Shown here one piece after another: positions 1-14,509 of a stretch of 64,000 nt of DNA (position 1 is its first letter; every line of letters begins with the position of its first letter). Both the position numbers and the translations under genes were made by a program. The notes beneath the pieces are model-generated. The model did no database searches and was not told the origin of the DNA. It worked only from the letters and a program-made list of their open reading frames with translations. Source of the DNA: Rallus limicola (taxonomy: Eukaryota > Chordata > Aves > Gruiformes > Rallidae). The DNA is taken from NCBI GenBank assembly GCA_022605955.1, contig JAKCOZ010000005.1:30108950-30172949 (forward strand), read 5' to 3'.

Positions 1-2300
1 GTCTCACTCTGTGTTACAGAATAGAATGCAGAAGGATTGCATTTGAGCTATGATAGGTAAAAAATATGAGTTACATAGCATCTTCCTAGTACTACATTTT
101 TAGCATTTCTGTTCATGAGTTTTACATTACTAACTTAAAAATAAAAGGGAAAAAAGAAAAAACTATTGCCCAGATGTTATTCTTTGGAGGTAGATGTTTA
201 AAGCTAGTCCCCAGTCAATTTCCAGCTCAAATGAAATACTTTATTGGCAAATGGAAACATTTATACCCAAACCGAAACTCTGCATGTGGTGGTTCTCTAT
301 GAAAGCATAATTGAAGTACCCTTTGCAGGATTCCACATTATCCTGTCTCAAAGAGTTTTCAAATGCCACAATTTCATAAGTTAAGCTATAACTTCTTCAC
401 TTCATAAGTGGCATTTTTCCAGAAGCCAGACTTACAAGGTAAATTGAACACTGTGAACTACAGTTGGCTTTTTTCTGGTTGACACATCAACAAAAGGTTC
501 TGAAATCATAACTTAGTTAATAATTCCATCTATTAAAGGTCTCCAGGAACTCTTCCTCTCTCAACTACTCTGATTTTACATAGTAATAGGGATAAATAAA
601 ATTTATTTTAATCCTATTTAAAGAATGGTCATATACCTGACGGAATTCAGTGGTACCAAACAGAAGTTACATTTTGTTACCAGTGATTCAAGCACCACAC
701 CAATACTAACAATGAATGATACGATTTTGTGAAGAAGGATGCTGGTTTTTTCAGTATATTCAGACTGTAGAAAAATGAAACACATTCCAAAGTGCATGCA
801 CTGACAATATAAAACTGCCATAAAACTTATCTCACAAGTACTGCAGAAGAATGGAGTCCAAAGGACAGATGTGACATAGGAGAAGTGACAAAGCTTATGC
901 ACATTTTAAAAAAGGGGAGGAAGATTGAAACACATTCAATGCAAAATCCAAACTAAAGGCATATAGAAACCATATGTGAGAGCACTTCAGAAAATCTGGT
1001 AAATGATACCATGATATCCTGAAATAAAGGTGAAATCATAAAGCTATTTCATTTCTCTAGACCAATGCCCATCCCTGCACCTACTGTAAAGATATTTTCT
1101 TCCTGCATGTACTTGCATGTGTGTGGATTTGTGGTGGTCTGAATCATCGGTGACACTGATGATTACAAGTTCTTAGAGAAGTATAGTCTGCAGTAGATAT
1201 GAAACTTACCGTATTTCTGCACTGGCATTTTTAGTATTTTCAACAGTTTTTAATATATGGAGCTTTATAAAACAGGTGTTTCATATCAGAATGCATTAGC
1301 AAACAACAGAGTCATATAATTAAAAATGTTTTCTTATAACTGTACAGTGCAATTGATATTTATATAGAGTATACCAGGATGCCCACTCATACAGCTTTTT
1401 TAACCAAAATTCCTGGAACAATTCAGAGTTAGGGCTAGCCTTCCTCAAAATATTCTGTCTTGATCTGAATAAGTCAGCATTTCTGACACAACCTACTGAG
1501 AATTATGAATAATCTGTAAAGACTTCTTGCTGCAGTTTTTTTCAGAACTTAAGCACCTTACTCATTTATGCAGCTTTTCAATTAAAAACACAGATTCATA
1601 ATGTTAACCTTAATTTCCAAGTAGCTCTAGGCTAATGATAATCAGTAGCATAAGTACATAATTATGGTTCGTAGATGGTACTGCATGTAACACCAGGTCT
1701 ACATCATTTGCAGCAGTGTCCTTTTAGTATGTCAAGTTTAATAAGTTTAATATTCCAATTGAGAGGAAAACATGATAATTGTTGTGTGTACTTATAAATT
1801 CTTTCCTCTCTTTTAAATCTTATGGTTTTCAAAACTTTCACTTAGGAGTGGATTCATTTACACACAGTGCAAATTCTTAGCTATTCAAGCATATTATGAC
1901 CATGACTATTAAGAGGAACAAATATGACAATGATAAAAAATATTTATCATTTTAATTTAGTCATTATATTTTGTTCTCAGAAGAGTTATTTTCATGGTGG
2001 AAAACTACTATATTAAGGCATATACAAGTATTTACATGTGCCTGTGTGTATACTGTATACCTACATATATATCCATACACAATGTATACATACATACGTT
2101 GACAAAAAAGACCTATTTAAGGAAACAATAGAGACTTTTCTTCTAAAGACTTAGAAATATGCTAAATAACACAGGCTCCAGCTAATTAGCCATGACTGTT
2201 ACTGATACTCAGTTTGATATGGTGGTGTTTGGGTCACAGTGTTCTCAGACAAACCTTTCCTATATCTTTCTTTTCCAAATCTTTTCTTTCTTTCATTAAG

Positions 2301-2484
2301 GGTGACAGAGCACTGGGACAGGCTGCCCAGGCGGGTTATGGAGTCTCCATCTCTGGAGATACTCCATACCCGTCTGGACGACTACCTGTGCAATAACTTG
2401 CAATGAACCTGCTTTGTCAGAGGGTTTGGACTCAATGATCTCTTGCGGTCCCTTCCAACCCCGACAATTCTGTGATTCTGTGAT
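2301..2484 (+). mobile_element. CR1 LINE 3'-end fragment
   Basis: About 184 bp from the C-terminal end of the CR1 reverse-transcriptase frame (GGACAGGCTGCCCAG..., 'CTGGAGATACTCCA') through the 3' UTR (GGTTTGGACTCAATGATC, CCCTTCCAACC), ending in two ATTCTGTG tail repeats. It is strongly 5'-truncated, as is usual for CR1, and lies antisense to PRKD1. Confidence 0.92.
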
Positions 2485-3704
2485 ATCATAATCCAATTGA
2501 TTTAGTTGACTGATACAGAAGAAATTAAACTACTAATTCCAGAGAAGACATCCTAACAAGATACAACTACTCATATTAGCATGGGCAGCAGTTTTAGACC
2601 TTCAAAATAACCTAATTCTTGCCAAAGGGAGGAGACTCCTGGGAGTATCAGAAGTGCCACATACCTCAAACCCAAATACCTTAAGCTGGTGACCTCCCTT
2701 TTACATAAAGATGCCTTTTCTCAGAGTAACGCTTTATAATTTTACATACCACCCTCCTCTGCAGTCTATAACAAGCAAAACCAGATCCTATAGCACTAAA
2801 TGTCACATTTCTTATTAGCAACACCTACGGCCTCTGTAGCTAAGGAATCCCATACCAGAAGGGCTTCATCCGACACACTGGGAGAAGGTTCTGCAGAAAC
2901 TGTCCGAACAGTGCTGAGTCCTGTTAGGGATACGTTTGACAGGCGCCTTTTCCGTACACCACTGCAGTTGTTAGGGATTTTAAATGCACATCTCTTATGG
3001 TAATTTAAACCACATCCTGAAAAGAGAAATTTTAAACCTCCTGTTTATGGTTTATTACTGGAAAAAGCAAAGAACTACTTCTTTTCTTTAAAACCGAACA
3101 AGAGTTCAAACTCACCAACCTTATTTTTTGATCAAACTTTTCTCCTCTACTCTGCTGGTTTAGCTCCTATATTCTACATTTTTTTAGAGAGATAATGTTA
3201 TATGATCCGAATAGTTATATTTATTACCACTGTTTTTTCTTTGATTTTTCAAAAATCTATGGTTTCAAACTGCAGAAAATTTCTGTGACCAGCATTTGTG
3301 TAAGGAAGTCTTTCACTGCAAATGGTATATTCCATGGGATACAGTCTGCCAGGAGGCAAACAGTTGTGACAAAACAAAAAAAGAAAGCTATTACAACTGC
3401 ATATGGACTGACAGAAACTTCAGTTAGATTATCTGAATTAATGTGCTATAGAACGAGACTCATAAGGGAAGCACAAACACAGAAAATCTTTTCTTAAAAA
3501 TACATATAGACCAGTGTATTTGTAATTCAAGTTGCAGAGACATGTTTAGGAGGTCTCAGAGCAGTCAAAAGATGAGTTCTTTAATCAGTTAGTTACTGTG
3601 ATAGTTCTTATCTCTCTCTACTGTAACTTTTTGCTGATGTCTAACCAATTTATAAGCAGCTTCAGAGGCAACATGCCTAACTGCCATGGACAGGTCTCTT
3701 CTCA

Positions 3705-3926
<222 letters not shown>

Positions 3927-6900
3927 TCATGCAGGACTTCATCACAGAACAAAAATTGCTGAAGTACAACCAAATGCTGAAAATTTTTCAAAATACTCTT
4001 TCACAGACTTGACTCACTTCACGCAAAGGTATATATGCATAAGATAAACTGAAGACATCCAGTAAAGAAGCATTATTTATTTTAACACATGTAAAGGGAA
4101 ATGTATTAAAAATGGGCCATTTCAGCTGACCATTTAGTATATCTGATGCAGCAACCTGTGTTGGTACTGGTGAACTGAATTGTTCAAGTTGAAAATATAC
4201 ATCAGGTTTTAAAAATTAAAAAATGTCATTATACTTCCAATTATAACTAAAGAAAAAACCCCTTGTAGAGCAGTCTGGAAGACTGATTTCCTGACATACC
4301 AATTCTCCCAAAGTGATGTGAGCCTGTAACTAGTGTAACAGTTGCAAAAGTTTCAGGGGTTAAAGGCACTGGTGAAAACTATGAAAATAAACAGTGACAG
4401 TTTTTTTAAGATCTATTTAGTATACTGAAGTAGCCAAAATCACAATACCACAAAATCACAAAAACCCTCTAATCAGTTATTTTCTTTTTCTTAATAAGTA
4501 TGTTAAACATACATCAGATAGTCTAATGAAAAATAATATCTGTCAAATGTTGTTAAACATTAAGCACGTATGCAAACATTTGATCTCATTCAGACTGCAA
4601 TTTAAACAGGTGATTTAAGTGTGTGCTTACTCTTCACAGATATCAGTATGAATGAACTAGGTATGTAGCCACTTAACAGAAATTCTTTGTCTCCAAACAG
4701 AAATACATTCCTGATTTGCAATCAAGAAAACAAAAAAACACCAAACAACAACAGAAAAAAAAAAAACCCACCACATTTTTTAATGCATTAGTTCAATTAC
4801 ATTTCTAAAAGACTACTTTACCTTTAGCCCCTGGCTTATCCTTATGTATGAATAAAAAGAGGACAACGGATTTTTATGCCAATCAAGAAAAGTTTCTTAA
4901 CTAATTAGAGCAGAGTACCAATGAAGACCTCTGCCCCGCATTTGGATACTTCTGTGCACAAAACTGCTACCCTTAGTAAAAACTCCACAAATGTCCACAG
5001 AAAAATATGAGTAGCTCTTTCTAATCTGAACCAATTCCCAGTTTAGGGATCTTTAAACAGAGATATTTGGAATAAAAACAAAAAAATAGGATCCAATTAC
5101 TCCAATGATATCAAACCCTCATTTTCTGTTTTTAATTAAAATAGTACAAATCACCTAACAGTTTGTTCAATACAGATTTCCTATTATTTTCCTAGAATTA
5201 TTCTGTCCCTGGTTTTCATAATGAGCTATGTTAAAAGCTAGCTTAATTAATAAAGTTCAGATTTCATAAAACAGTCCAACATTAGAACTCCCAATTCAGA
5301 AATAAAATACTTTTGCAGTTATTTAACAGTACTGGGATTTTATTTTGTCTGGGGCTTAAAGTCAACTGTCTTTTCTGGGCACATAGCCCAATGTTCTTCT
5401 AAAATTTCACGGAAACAAAAGAAGAATACATCGGAAGATCAAGTGCTCAAACTTTAAAACATTAAAATCCAAAAGCTTGTCTTAATTCTTCACTCATACC
5501 TACAGAACAAAAAAATATCTTCCCTATACAATTTCATATAGAAGATATATCATAGGAATGAGGAAAGCACCTCCCCAACAGATCATTGGTCTGGGGAGCT
5601 AAAGAATGATTCATCTTTCTGGGCTTCTATATCACCAGTATGAACCCACCAGGAGAAAAAGATGCCACAGTCAGGCAACAGACGTATCTGTGGTCCTACC
5701 ACATACAGACAGCAATTTAGCTACAAAAGCCCAGCAGTGAGATGAAATCAAATTGCAGATCAAAGTCATACTGAACATAAGGAAAAGTTGGATTAGAGAA
5801 GGAGGTGCAAGGAAAACAGCCCTGCTGTAACCTCTCTAGTATCTTTGCTGGTCAGCTTAAGGCTTAGGGCTACTGTCTCATATTGAAGCAACTGACACGG
5901 ATATTTTCTGTCATCTGTTCTCCTAGACACTATCAAGGAGTCATCTTGGGCCTTGGTAATTCGCACCTTCCTCTCCTCTTGCCTGGTCTATGAAATTGTG
6001 CTATACAGATGAAGACATGGTCTCGAGTATTTTGGAAACTCCAGACATGCAGCTACAACACAGCAATGAAGCAATGAAGACCTCTATAAATACTCCTTTG
6101 AATATCTCTATTTCCTTCAGATTTTCAATCTAACTTGAGAGCCTGAGCCCCTCTGTTCAGACTCCTGATTCTGGGTTTTGCACAGCATATCCGCCTGCAT
6201 TTTTATGAAGAACATTGCAATTAACATCTCCACTTCTTCACGTAACAAAATGATCATGGAAAAGCTGTGTACCTGGAAGCTTTCCCAAGGATGAATACCA
6301 AAACTGGAACATCTTGCCCTATCAACTTCCACCACAACTGTAATACACGCTTCTTTGCTATTGTCTAGTTTAAATGTGGACATAACAAATATAAACCAAA
6401 AAGCATATTAGAGCAAGATACTTAATAAGGATGCATTTCTCCCCAAGAGAGAAGACAAGAAAATATACTACTTACAAGACCCTCAGACATGATAGCCATA
6501 AATTTTGATAATACTTATGTAAATTTTAGAGATGCATATTTTACTTATAAAAATAAGGCTTGTCTGAGCTTGTTCATGAAAGCATACAATTATCAAAGCA
6601 CTATTAAAACATGAGTGATGCGTAAAATAAAAAGTGTCTCAATCTAGAATTATTTAAGTATGTATACAGGTTTGTGTTTATTTCCTTGAATACCAATCTA
6701 AAGTTATGCATGTATTTAAATTCTGCTTCGAGTAAATGATGTTTGCTAAATTGGAAGATTGGAGAGGAGTTGTACACTCATTTATGGAAGTTTTTTTTCT
6801 AATATTAGGAACAATGCAGTAAAAAAAGAGCTAAACAGAGAAAAAGCAGTAACTTCAATTTAATTAATTTAGAGGATGGATTACAATATTTTGCTTTATA

Positions 6901-8901
6901 TTAAAATGCTAGGTTTTATGAAAAGTAAATATCAGTTTAGAAAAATGCTCCGTAGAAGTAAATATGAAATTATAACCTCCCACAGGCAGCTTTACCTTAG
7001 AGTTTTAATAATTTGGCTCTTTTCCTGTGTGTCCTGAATTCAGTTCCACCTGAATTCAGTGGCTATGGACGGCAGGTATTTTGTTGTTGAGTGTCATTCC
7101 CTCTACTCCATTTTTGTTGTGGTGTAGGGCAGGAAGAGGCCAGTACCTTTTCACAAATAATGAAGAAATAATTTATATCCTTTCCATTAAAGCTGTGGCT
7201 GAACCTTTCGGTCTCCCTGCACATTAATTAAAGGGTTATCACTACTCATGCTTTTGTAATAAAAAAAAGTTTCTACTCCCAAAGTCAAACATAATTTAGA
7301 AATTACTTTATTAAGATATTAAATAAGCACCACACTTAGCAATAACGCAAATGCAATTTTATGGAGCAGAAATCAAATGTAAAGAAACCTTCTTAAGTAC
7401 TGAACTTGAAGTCGTTGTACCAGTTATGTAATGCAGCCTGTGTGTTTACAGTATGTATTTTTTTTTCATTAAAATGTCCTTAAAATTTTTATACACTAAC
7501 ACATTGCAAAACAGATTACCAGTTTTCAAAGAAACCGCCTTTCAATGGAAACTTAATTTTTTTCTGTTTAATTGATTACTGAATTAACATTAGGATTTTT
7601 TTTTTTTTTTGATAGAAAAGTAAGTTGTCTGGCCTGAATTATGGCTGGATTGAAATAGTTCTGCAGAAGGTTAAGCTGGCATTTTCATGGTGAACTCACC
7701 CTCCTGTATCTGTCACAACAGTAAGCATGTATTGGAGTTAAAACTCAGCAGAGATGAGTTGACTGGCAAAACTGTTCACCTACCATGAACTGTGACAACA
7801 CCTGGACTATATTTCTGTGATGTAAGGGAACAGGAGCTAGCAATGAAGGCTCCTCCTGAAGTGAAGGGTCTTGAAAGTTAAACTCAGAAGTTACAGAAAA
7901 CAAAGACAAATCAAGGAAAGGCAGGAAACAACTTCAGAGAACAGAGAAGGTTTGTTAGATCCTACCTTTTTACAGGCTTTTGGGGCTGGAATATAAGGGA
8001 GTATAGACCAGCATCTCAACAAATCACCACTAGAGGACTTACTGCACACCTTAAAGATACTCTTAGGTATCACCCACAGTGTAGGTCACAAATTGAACAA
8101 CTAGATGAGGAACATCAGCCTGTTCACTGAAAACGTAACAGGCAAGTTCTAGGATACTTCCAGAGTTATCAAAAAAAGATACTGATGGGAAAGATAAGCA
8201 GTGACAAATACTGTTCTTATTCTACATTTCAACCCTCCTGGAGGAATAACTGAAAGGTAGAATATAATTTTATATAGTGATATATTCAAAAAGCCATATA
8301 ATTTTATACTGACATGATCAATTTTCAAAAATAAAACGGCAGGCAGGAAAAGTGCATTTTATTTTAAGAAAGCTTTAAATTTGGCAAGAACTGTATAACA
8401 CAGCAATAAGAAGACTACAAAACATCATTCTTTCTCCTTTGGAAACTGTTTTGGCAATGTTCCACTGTGTTGAAAGGTATGAAAGTGTTTTGGGGTTTAA
8501 TTTTTAATGTAAAAGTAGTGTTTTTCTAGGCTTCAGATTAACATATTCTCATCAGGGTCTGCAGACAGCATTCTGTTTTCTTGTCTCATGAAATGATCGT
8601 ATTTTCAGAGCACCGTTCACTTTATCTGGAAGAACTATGTTAACCAGCAAGTTACACAAATCTTTAATCAGTATAAGCATGAATAATTCATATTTCTTGT
8701 TCTATCACCTGTATGACATCATTGACTTTCTATGGCTAACCCTAGCACAGCTGAAATTTTCAGAGCATGCAATTCCAGAAGCAGTTGTATATAAATTAGG
8801 TTCTTTTATGAAACTTCTTCCATTAACTTGTAATTTACACCTTTTTAAAATTACACATCCAGAAAGGCTTTCATGTAGCCACTAATAAAGAGATTTAGAT
8901 T

Positions 8902-9097
8902 GACTATTAGGAATAATTTCTTCAATGAAAGAACACTCAGGGATTGTAACAGGCTGCCCAGAGAAGCGGTGGAGTGACCATCCCTGGAATTGTCAAAAAA
9001 CATGTAGATGTGGCACTTTGGGACATGCTGGCATTGGGTTGGTGGTTGGACTTGATGATCCTAGAGATCTTTTCCAACCTTAAAGATTCTATGAAAG
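8902..9097 (+). mobile_element. CR1 LINE 3'-end fragment
   Basis: Diverged CR1 tail with AACAGGCTGCCCAGAGAAG, CCATCCCTGGAA, GGTTGGACTTGATGATC, TTTTCCAACCTT and a final ATTCTATGA. It is moderately old, with small deletions, and antisense to the gene. Confidence 0.9.
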
Positions 9098-11847
9098 TTT
9101 TAACTTTCAGAACACTCTTGTGTTATTCAGTGAAAAAAATAAAAGCCCTGCAGATGAAGACGAAGACAAAGAGATGGAGATAGGTCTCCATTTCATTTGA
9201 GAGAGAAAAAAAAAGATTCTTAGTAGCAAAAAAAAGCATAGGTAATGTCTGGGTATCCTTTAACTTTGACAGAGCACTGATGCCATGAAGGCAACTTTCC
9301 AGCTGTACATAAAATTGTACAGTAAAAAAGAGGTTCCAAATATGCCTACAACAATATTCTGAAAAACTTACTACTCTGCAGAAAAGTTTGCAATATTATG
9401 TTCTTAATATGATACTGTTACACTGCTAACTCTCAGACAAACTTGTCATCATCTATTTAAGCATTCCTACTATCACCAAAACACAGGCATTGAAACTACA
9501 ACAGTTTTGACAAGACTATTTCATCAAGTCTGTTAATGACTTGGCTGTTAATGGCTAGTACTCCTTGTTCTCAGCTCAGGAGCTGATCTATCATCCAGCA
9601 CAGCTGGAAAAGAGAACAAGAAGCCACTGCAGCTCACAGAGGCCAGGCTCTGCTTTCAGAAAGATGCAAATGATTTAGTGATCGCTTCGAGTTCCAAGTC
9701 CAAAAGGCCGTTGAACTGTTGCTGAGATCTTGCTGTTATGAGCAACAGACCTTGACATAATGGGAGGTGTTATCTAACAACATTCCGTCTGATAGCATAA
9801 GAAACCATCAACCATATGATTAGTGATATCTTACAGGTATGAAAAGCTTTTCTGCTACTCTCTCCCATTTGGAATGCATTTAAGAGAAATGTATCCTGTT
9901 GACTTCCCCAAGGTACTTGTAACCAAGTCCCTCCCTATAAGACCGGCTGGCATTCATCACTTAAAAAATAAATATAACATAACATTATACACTATTCCAC
10001 TTCAAGCACTGATTAAACCATAAGATGGGATGGAGGGGGAGAGAAGTTTTCAGAAATGAATTTTGAACTCTGAAGCAGAGGCCTGCTACTTACTAATTGC
10101 AACTGGTATATGCTAGCTGCAATTTTTTATAACATCCAGACGAAGCAAAAGCTCAATCCTCTAGTGATAGAGAAGCAGGAAACTGAATGACCAAGCTAGA
10201 GGTATGATCACACATTGAGCTGCTGCACATGGACTACTTAGATTGGAAACACTGTGAGCTTGGGGGGGTCTAGAAAGATGAGAAAGTGGAAAAGAAATGT
10301 CCCCAAAAAGAAGCGGTCGTCTCAGAAAGAAGGAGATGGAAAGATGAAGGTGAATATCCTGTTTAGATATAAGATGTTGGAAGTAGGGGAAGATCCCAAA
10401 GATCATGGAGATGATGCCAGAATATGTCCACGCATTTTGGTTGATGATGCCCAAGACTGGTAGCTTGAAACAATGTTACAATGTTGTGCTCAGCCTTCCC
10501 TGGCCAGCAGCTCCTCCCCTTACTGGGAGGGGTATTGGGGAGCCAGAAAATGTAAGGCTGGGAAGGGAGCAAATAACCCAGCATGGGAAGTATGTAAGGG
10601 AAAAGTTCAGATGTCCTTCATTTTTAAATAAAACCCAGTATCCAGATTCACTATGGGTTGTTGTTTACATAGTCTCACCCATGATGTGAGATTTAAGCAA
10701 TAAACTGTAGGAGATAATAAAACATTTGTAATCATTTGTCCAGTGCTAGCTCAGACTTGTATGGAGAGTTTGAATAAGAGATTAACATTTATGAGTCAAC
10801 ATGCCTGATTCATCTGTATGTTCTGAATTTTTAAAGTTCAATTTCAATGTATTTCAATTCATTTCAGAATGATTACACAGTTACATACCTACAAACTATA
10901 CAGTACAGTAGGTTTTATATTAATTTCAAATCCCACCACAGATTTCTTTATAAATCTACCCATTTATGCACCAAAGTGGAAAAAACAGCAATACTTTAGT
11001 ACTAGATTCAAGACTTGTTAATCATAAAATTTCACTGTAGAGGAATGAATTTAGCATAGGAAAACAAAATTAAATACTCCACAAGTTTACTGTAGCTATA
11101 TGCTCTAAATTAGTTCTGATTATTGGCAATAAGAAGCAGTGTCAAATTAAAAATAAAACCTCTTCCTCCTTTTCTTTCCTCAGACTGATCTAAATTAATA
11201 TAATAAAAAGTAAACACTACAAGTCTCTTACACCTTTATTTCCTTTGACTTTCTTTTTTAAGTTCTTCACAGTTCTTTTCAAAGGGTCCTTAAGAAAATC
11301 AAGTAAAGAATTAGGTGGCTGCTGGCAAAACTACATACCTCAAAAAGAGGAGATGGTAAAAAAGAATTAGTAGCACCTGTAAAACTTCCCTAATTCCTTC
11401 AAGTTTCATTCTTAAAAGGTTAAGAAAATGGTTTGTTGTATGGGGAATAAATGTCTGTAGCAAAAAGTACAATGGAATTAAGAATACAATATTACATTGA
11501 ACTTACTGAAGAATCTCTTTGTACATTAAACTAATTTTAACACTCTTTAATGTGAATGATCTGGTTGGGTTCTTTTAAAAATGCATTACAACAATCCAAG
11601 AATGACTCATCATGAAAGCATCTCCAGTGTCTGGCCGGGTAGACTCGAAGGTCAAAAAGATAAGCAAAATGTTTAGAGAATATTCCATTGCTTCCATGAA
11701 GATAACACAAGTGTTCTACTGATGTGGTAAGTTTACCCAGGATTTTACCCATGCATGTAAATAAATGGGAACGAAATTAACATTGGAAATGGTGATTCTA
11801 ATTTTCCTCACTTGACGTTCTGCATTTGGTTTCAGTGAGACCGACCC

Positions 11848-11864
11848 AAAAAAAAAAAAAAAAT
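11848..11864. repeat. Poly(A) tract
   Basis: Run of about 16 A after 'gaccgaccc'. No retrocopy recognised upstream. Confidence 0.9.
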
Positions 11865-13172
11865 ATGGGAGGAGAGAACTACTGACAGGTGAGAAAACAA
11901 CACTGGAGACATGGAAGAGACTTCCATATAGGGAGAGATTAAAAGACTGGAATTGTTTCATTTGGAGAGGAAATGAGTAAGAGTTTACTGGATTCAAAAA
12001 GAGGAGGAAGCCAACAAAACAGACCAGGAAACAAATAGCCTCTGTAGTATAGCCTTCTGCACCAACAAACTACAGTGATATTAGTTAGGCAAGCTCTCCC
12101 AACTTCTTTCTGGCATCAAGTCACTTTCACTAGGTTAACAAAACATTCTTGGGGTTTCTATAAGAGCCAGAGTGAGCAAGATTTCAATCAAAATGACAGT
12201 GTCACCAGTTTTGAGTCACTCTACCACCCAGCTATAAAAAGCAGCAGATTGCAATCTGTGGCAGTTCCTGAGTCTCTTCCTCCTTAGTTTCCATTTCAAA
12301 TTGTTATATTCCCCAATGGAGGGTTTCCTTGTTTGTGCTCAGACCTCTGCTTTACCCATGAACCTCAAGCCTTTCCTAAAAGATGTGCATCTTACCTCAA
12401 AGGGTTGCAAACACAATTTGTTGGAAATAACCATGAGACCGTGCATTGCTATTTGCTCTTTTGCATACCAAAGACAGCAGTCACTCAATGAAAGCAAACT
12501 CAATGAGTGATACCAAGAGTCATGTTTTTTACATAAGGCATATTTAATTTGAAACTTACTGGAACAATGAGTTACTGAGACCAGGAATTCAGAGACTGAA
12601 AAAGCAGTTTCTCCACATGCTAGATTTTTTTCCTGGCATATATCCAAGCAGTGTAGAATAAACTATTGACAGGTTAACACTTGTCTGATGGGCAAGTTAT
12701 TCCCAGTGTGTTATCTTTTAATTTTCAACCTCCATTCAAGACTCACTACTATTGATTAACCAATACAATGATGCAAATGTTTGTTAAAGCATGTATTGTT
12801 CAAATAAACTGTCAAACAAAATATCAAACCATGAAAACTGTATGAATAACCAAAGTGTCTTCTGCTTAGCCTCAGCAAAGTCTGTTCCTCATTACATGTA
12901 ACTAGTGAAAATTAAGTGGGAGAGATAGTTCTTTGATGGAAGGGGATGGATTTTGGTAAGGAAATCTTCAAATTTTGGCAGTTTTGTGCTTAGAATCTGT
13001 TTATGATCAGAGCCTAATAGAAACAACTGAAAGACTATGAAGAACTGAGAAAAAGAAAAAATTAAATGTAACTGAAGTTTCCCTACTGCCTAAAGAAAAA
13101 AATATTAATTTAATGTTTTTAAGAGATGAACAATTTTTTTTTTCTAATATACAACTGTACATGAACCTATAG

Positions 13173-13358
13173 CAGTGGTCTCCAAAATGGGGTGCACAGA
13201 ATCCTGGGTGTGCATAAGACAACCCATCAGGGTGCAGGAAGAAAATATTAAAACTCCAGCAACACACGTAAGCTATAAATAAATACACATATATTTGGAG
13301 TGTATGCTCAAAAAATTTTAGTGATGGACTGCACAACAAAAAAGTTTGGAAACTGCTG
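13173..13358. mobile_element. Small hAT-like (Charlie-type) non-autonomous DNA transposon
   Basis: The left end reads CAGTGGTCTCCAAAATGGGG. The right end, reverse-complemented, reads CAGCAGTTTCCAAACTTTTT. Both match the hAT-type terminal pattern 'CAGnGGTTCCCAAACT', and GGGTGCACAGAATCCTGGGTGTGC inside the left end is typical of Charlie-like elements. It is 186 bp long with no coding capacity. The flanking 8-mers (ACCTATAG and ATTGATTT) do not match, so the target-site duplication has decayed or the ends are a few bases off. Confidence 0.72.
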
Positions 13359-14509
13359 ATTGATTTCTCCAGTCTACCTTTAATAAAAACCCAAGTGATA
13401 TTATGAAATATTTTATATCCATGTCGAAGTTTCACACATCATAGAGTAAGGAAAGACTAAATAGATTAAATAAATTTGTTAAACCCTAAACGGAGTTGAT
13501 TCATCATTTGATGGAAATATGTTTTGTATTAATATGTATTACTTTTTACATCAATGCCTTTTTATTTATAAATATTTCATATTGGTCCAGAATGCTAATC
13601 AGATGATGCCATCACATTAAAAGTCCAAATGAGCACAGAAATGCCCATTAAAATATAGGATAATGTCCCACAGACTCCAAGTTTGATTTATCATCTCAAG
13701 TCTCCTCAAAAAGTATCATCTGAAGTGAGGGATGCTGAAATACATACCTGAATAATCTATTAAGCTAGTGTTACTAAGTGGCTTGTGTTAAGACTCAGTC
13801 AAAATGATAATTTCTAAAACCTTTTTAAAGAAGGGTAAGTTTGATGTGTACCATGTTATAAAAACAGAGTAAAAATTAGTAAGGAAGGGGAAAAAAAAAT
13901 TGCCTCATCCTAAGTGAGAATAAGATACTTTAAGGAAAGGAAGGGGGTTTTAAGTGCAGGAGTTTTAAGGTACACACCTACTATATAATGTAAAATGAAC
14001 ATCAAGAATTAATTAGATCTACTTTACAAGCTGATTGGCATTTTTTAATATATTAACGGCAATGAATAAAACTGTAATGAACTGTAATAAACTTCAATCT
14101 CACCTTTGTTAGAAAGCTGGATATACAACTTATTGATGAATAATAATAAAACATCATCTAATTGCTTATTCTAACTTAATCATAACTACACAGGAAAATT
14201 CACAGTAATGAGGTTAACCCTGTTAAACTGATGTAACTTGAACAAAATTTATTTTCAGTGAACACTTGTGGTAAGAATCCAAAAGCATAAGAATGACTGG
14301 ATCAAGATCTGCTGAGCCTGGGAATCCTGCCTTTCAAAGAGGAGCTCCCAAAGCAGCAGCAACAGCATCTGGTGACATTTCCCCAGAGACATATGACAGA
14401 AGGGCAGTGACATTACAAGCATTTTCTATTTTGATTCTATTCCTTTCCTGAGAATTCCAATACTTGGCGTTTCCTTTTCTTTTCTGTTACTGTCATACTA
14501 TAACTTGAA

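Noticed and set aside
10161..10689. Cluster of four overlapping open frames of 69-97 codons on both strands.
   Set aside because: Overlap on opposite strands is a side effect of purine and GC bias; no family match and no splice signals consistent with a gene.
12339..12647. 102-codon minus-strand and 69-70-codon plus-strand frames in 12075-12647.
   Set aside because: Low-information frames in ordinary intron; no domains, no conserved-looking motifs.
13007..13435. 142-codon open frame on the minus strand.
   Set aside because: It runs through the hAT-like element and AT-rich flanks, is rich in F/L/S/Y from T-rich DNA, and shows no domain or splice context.
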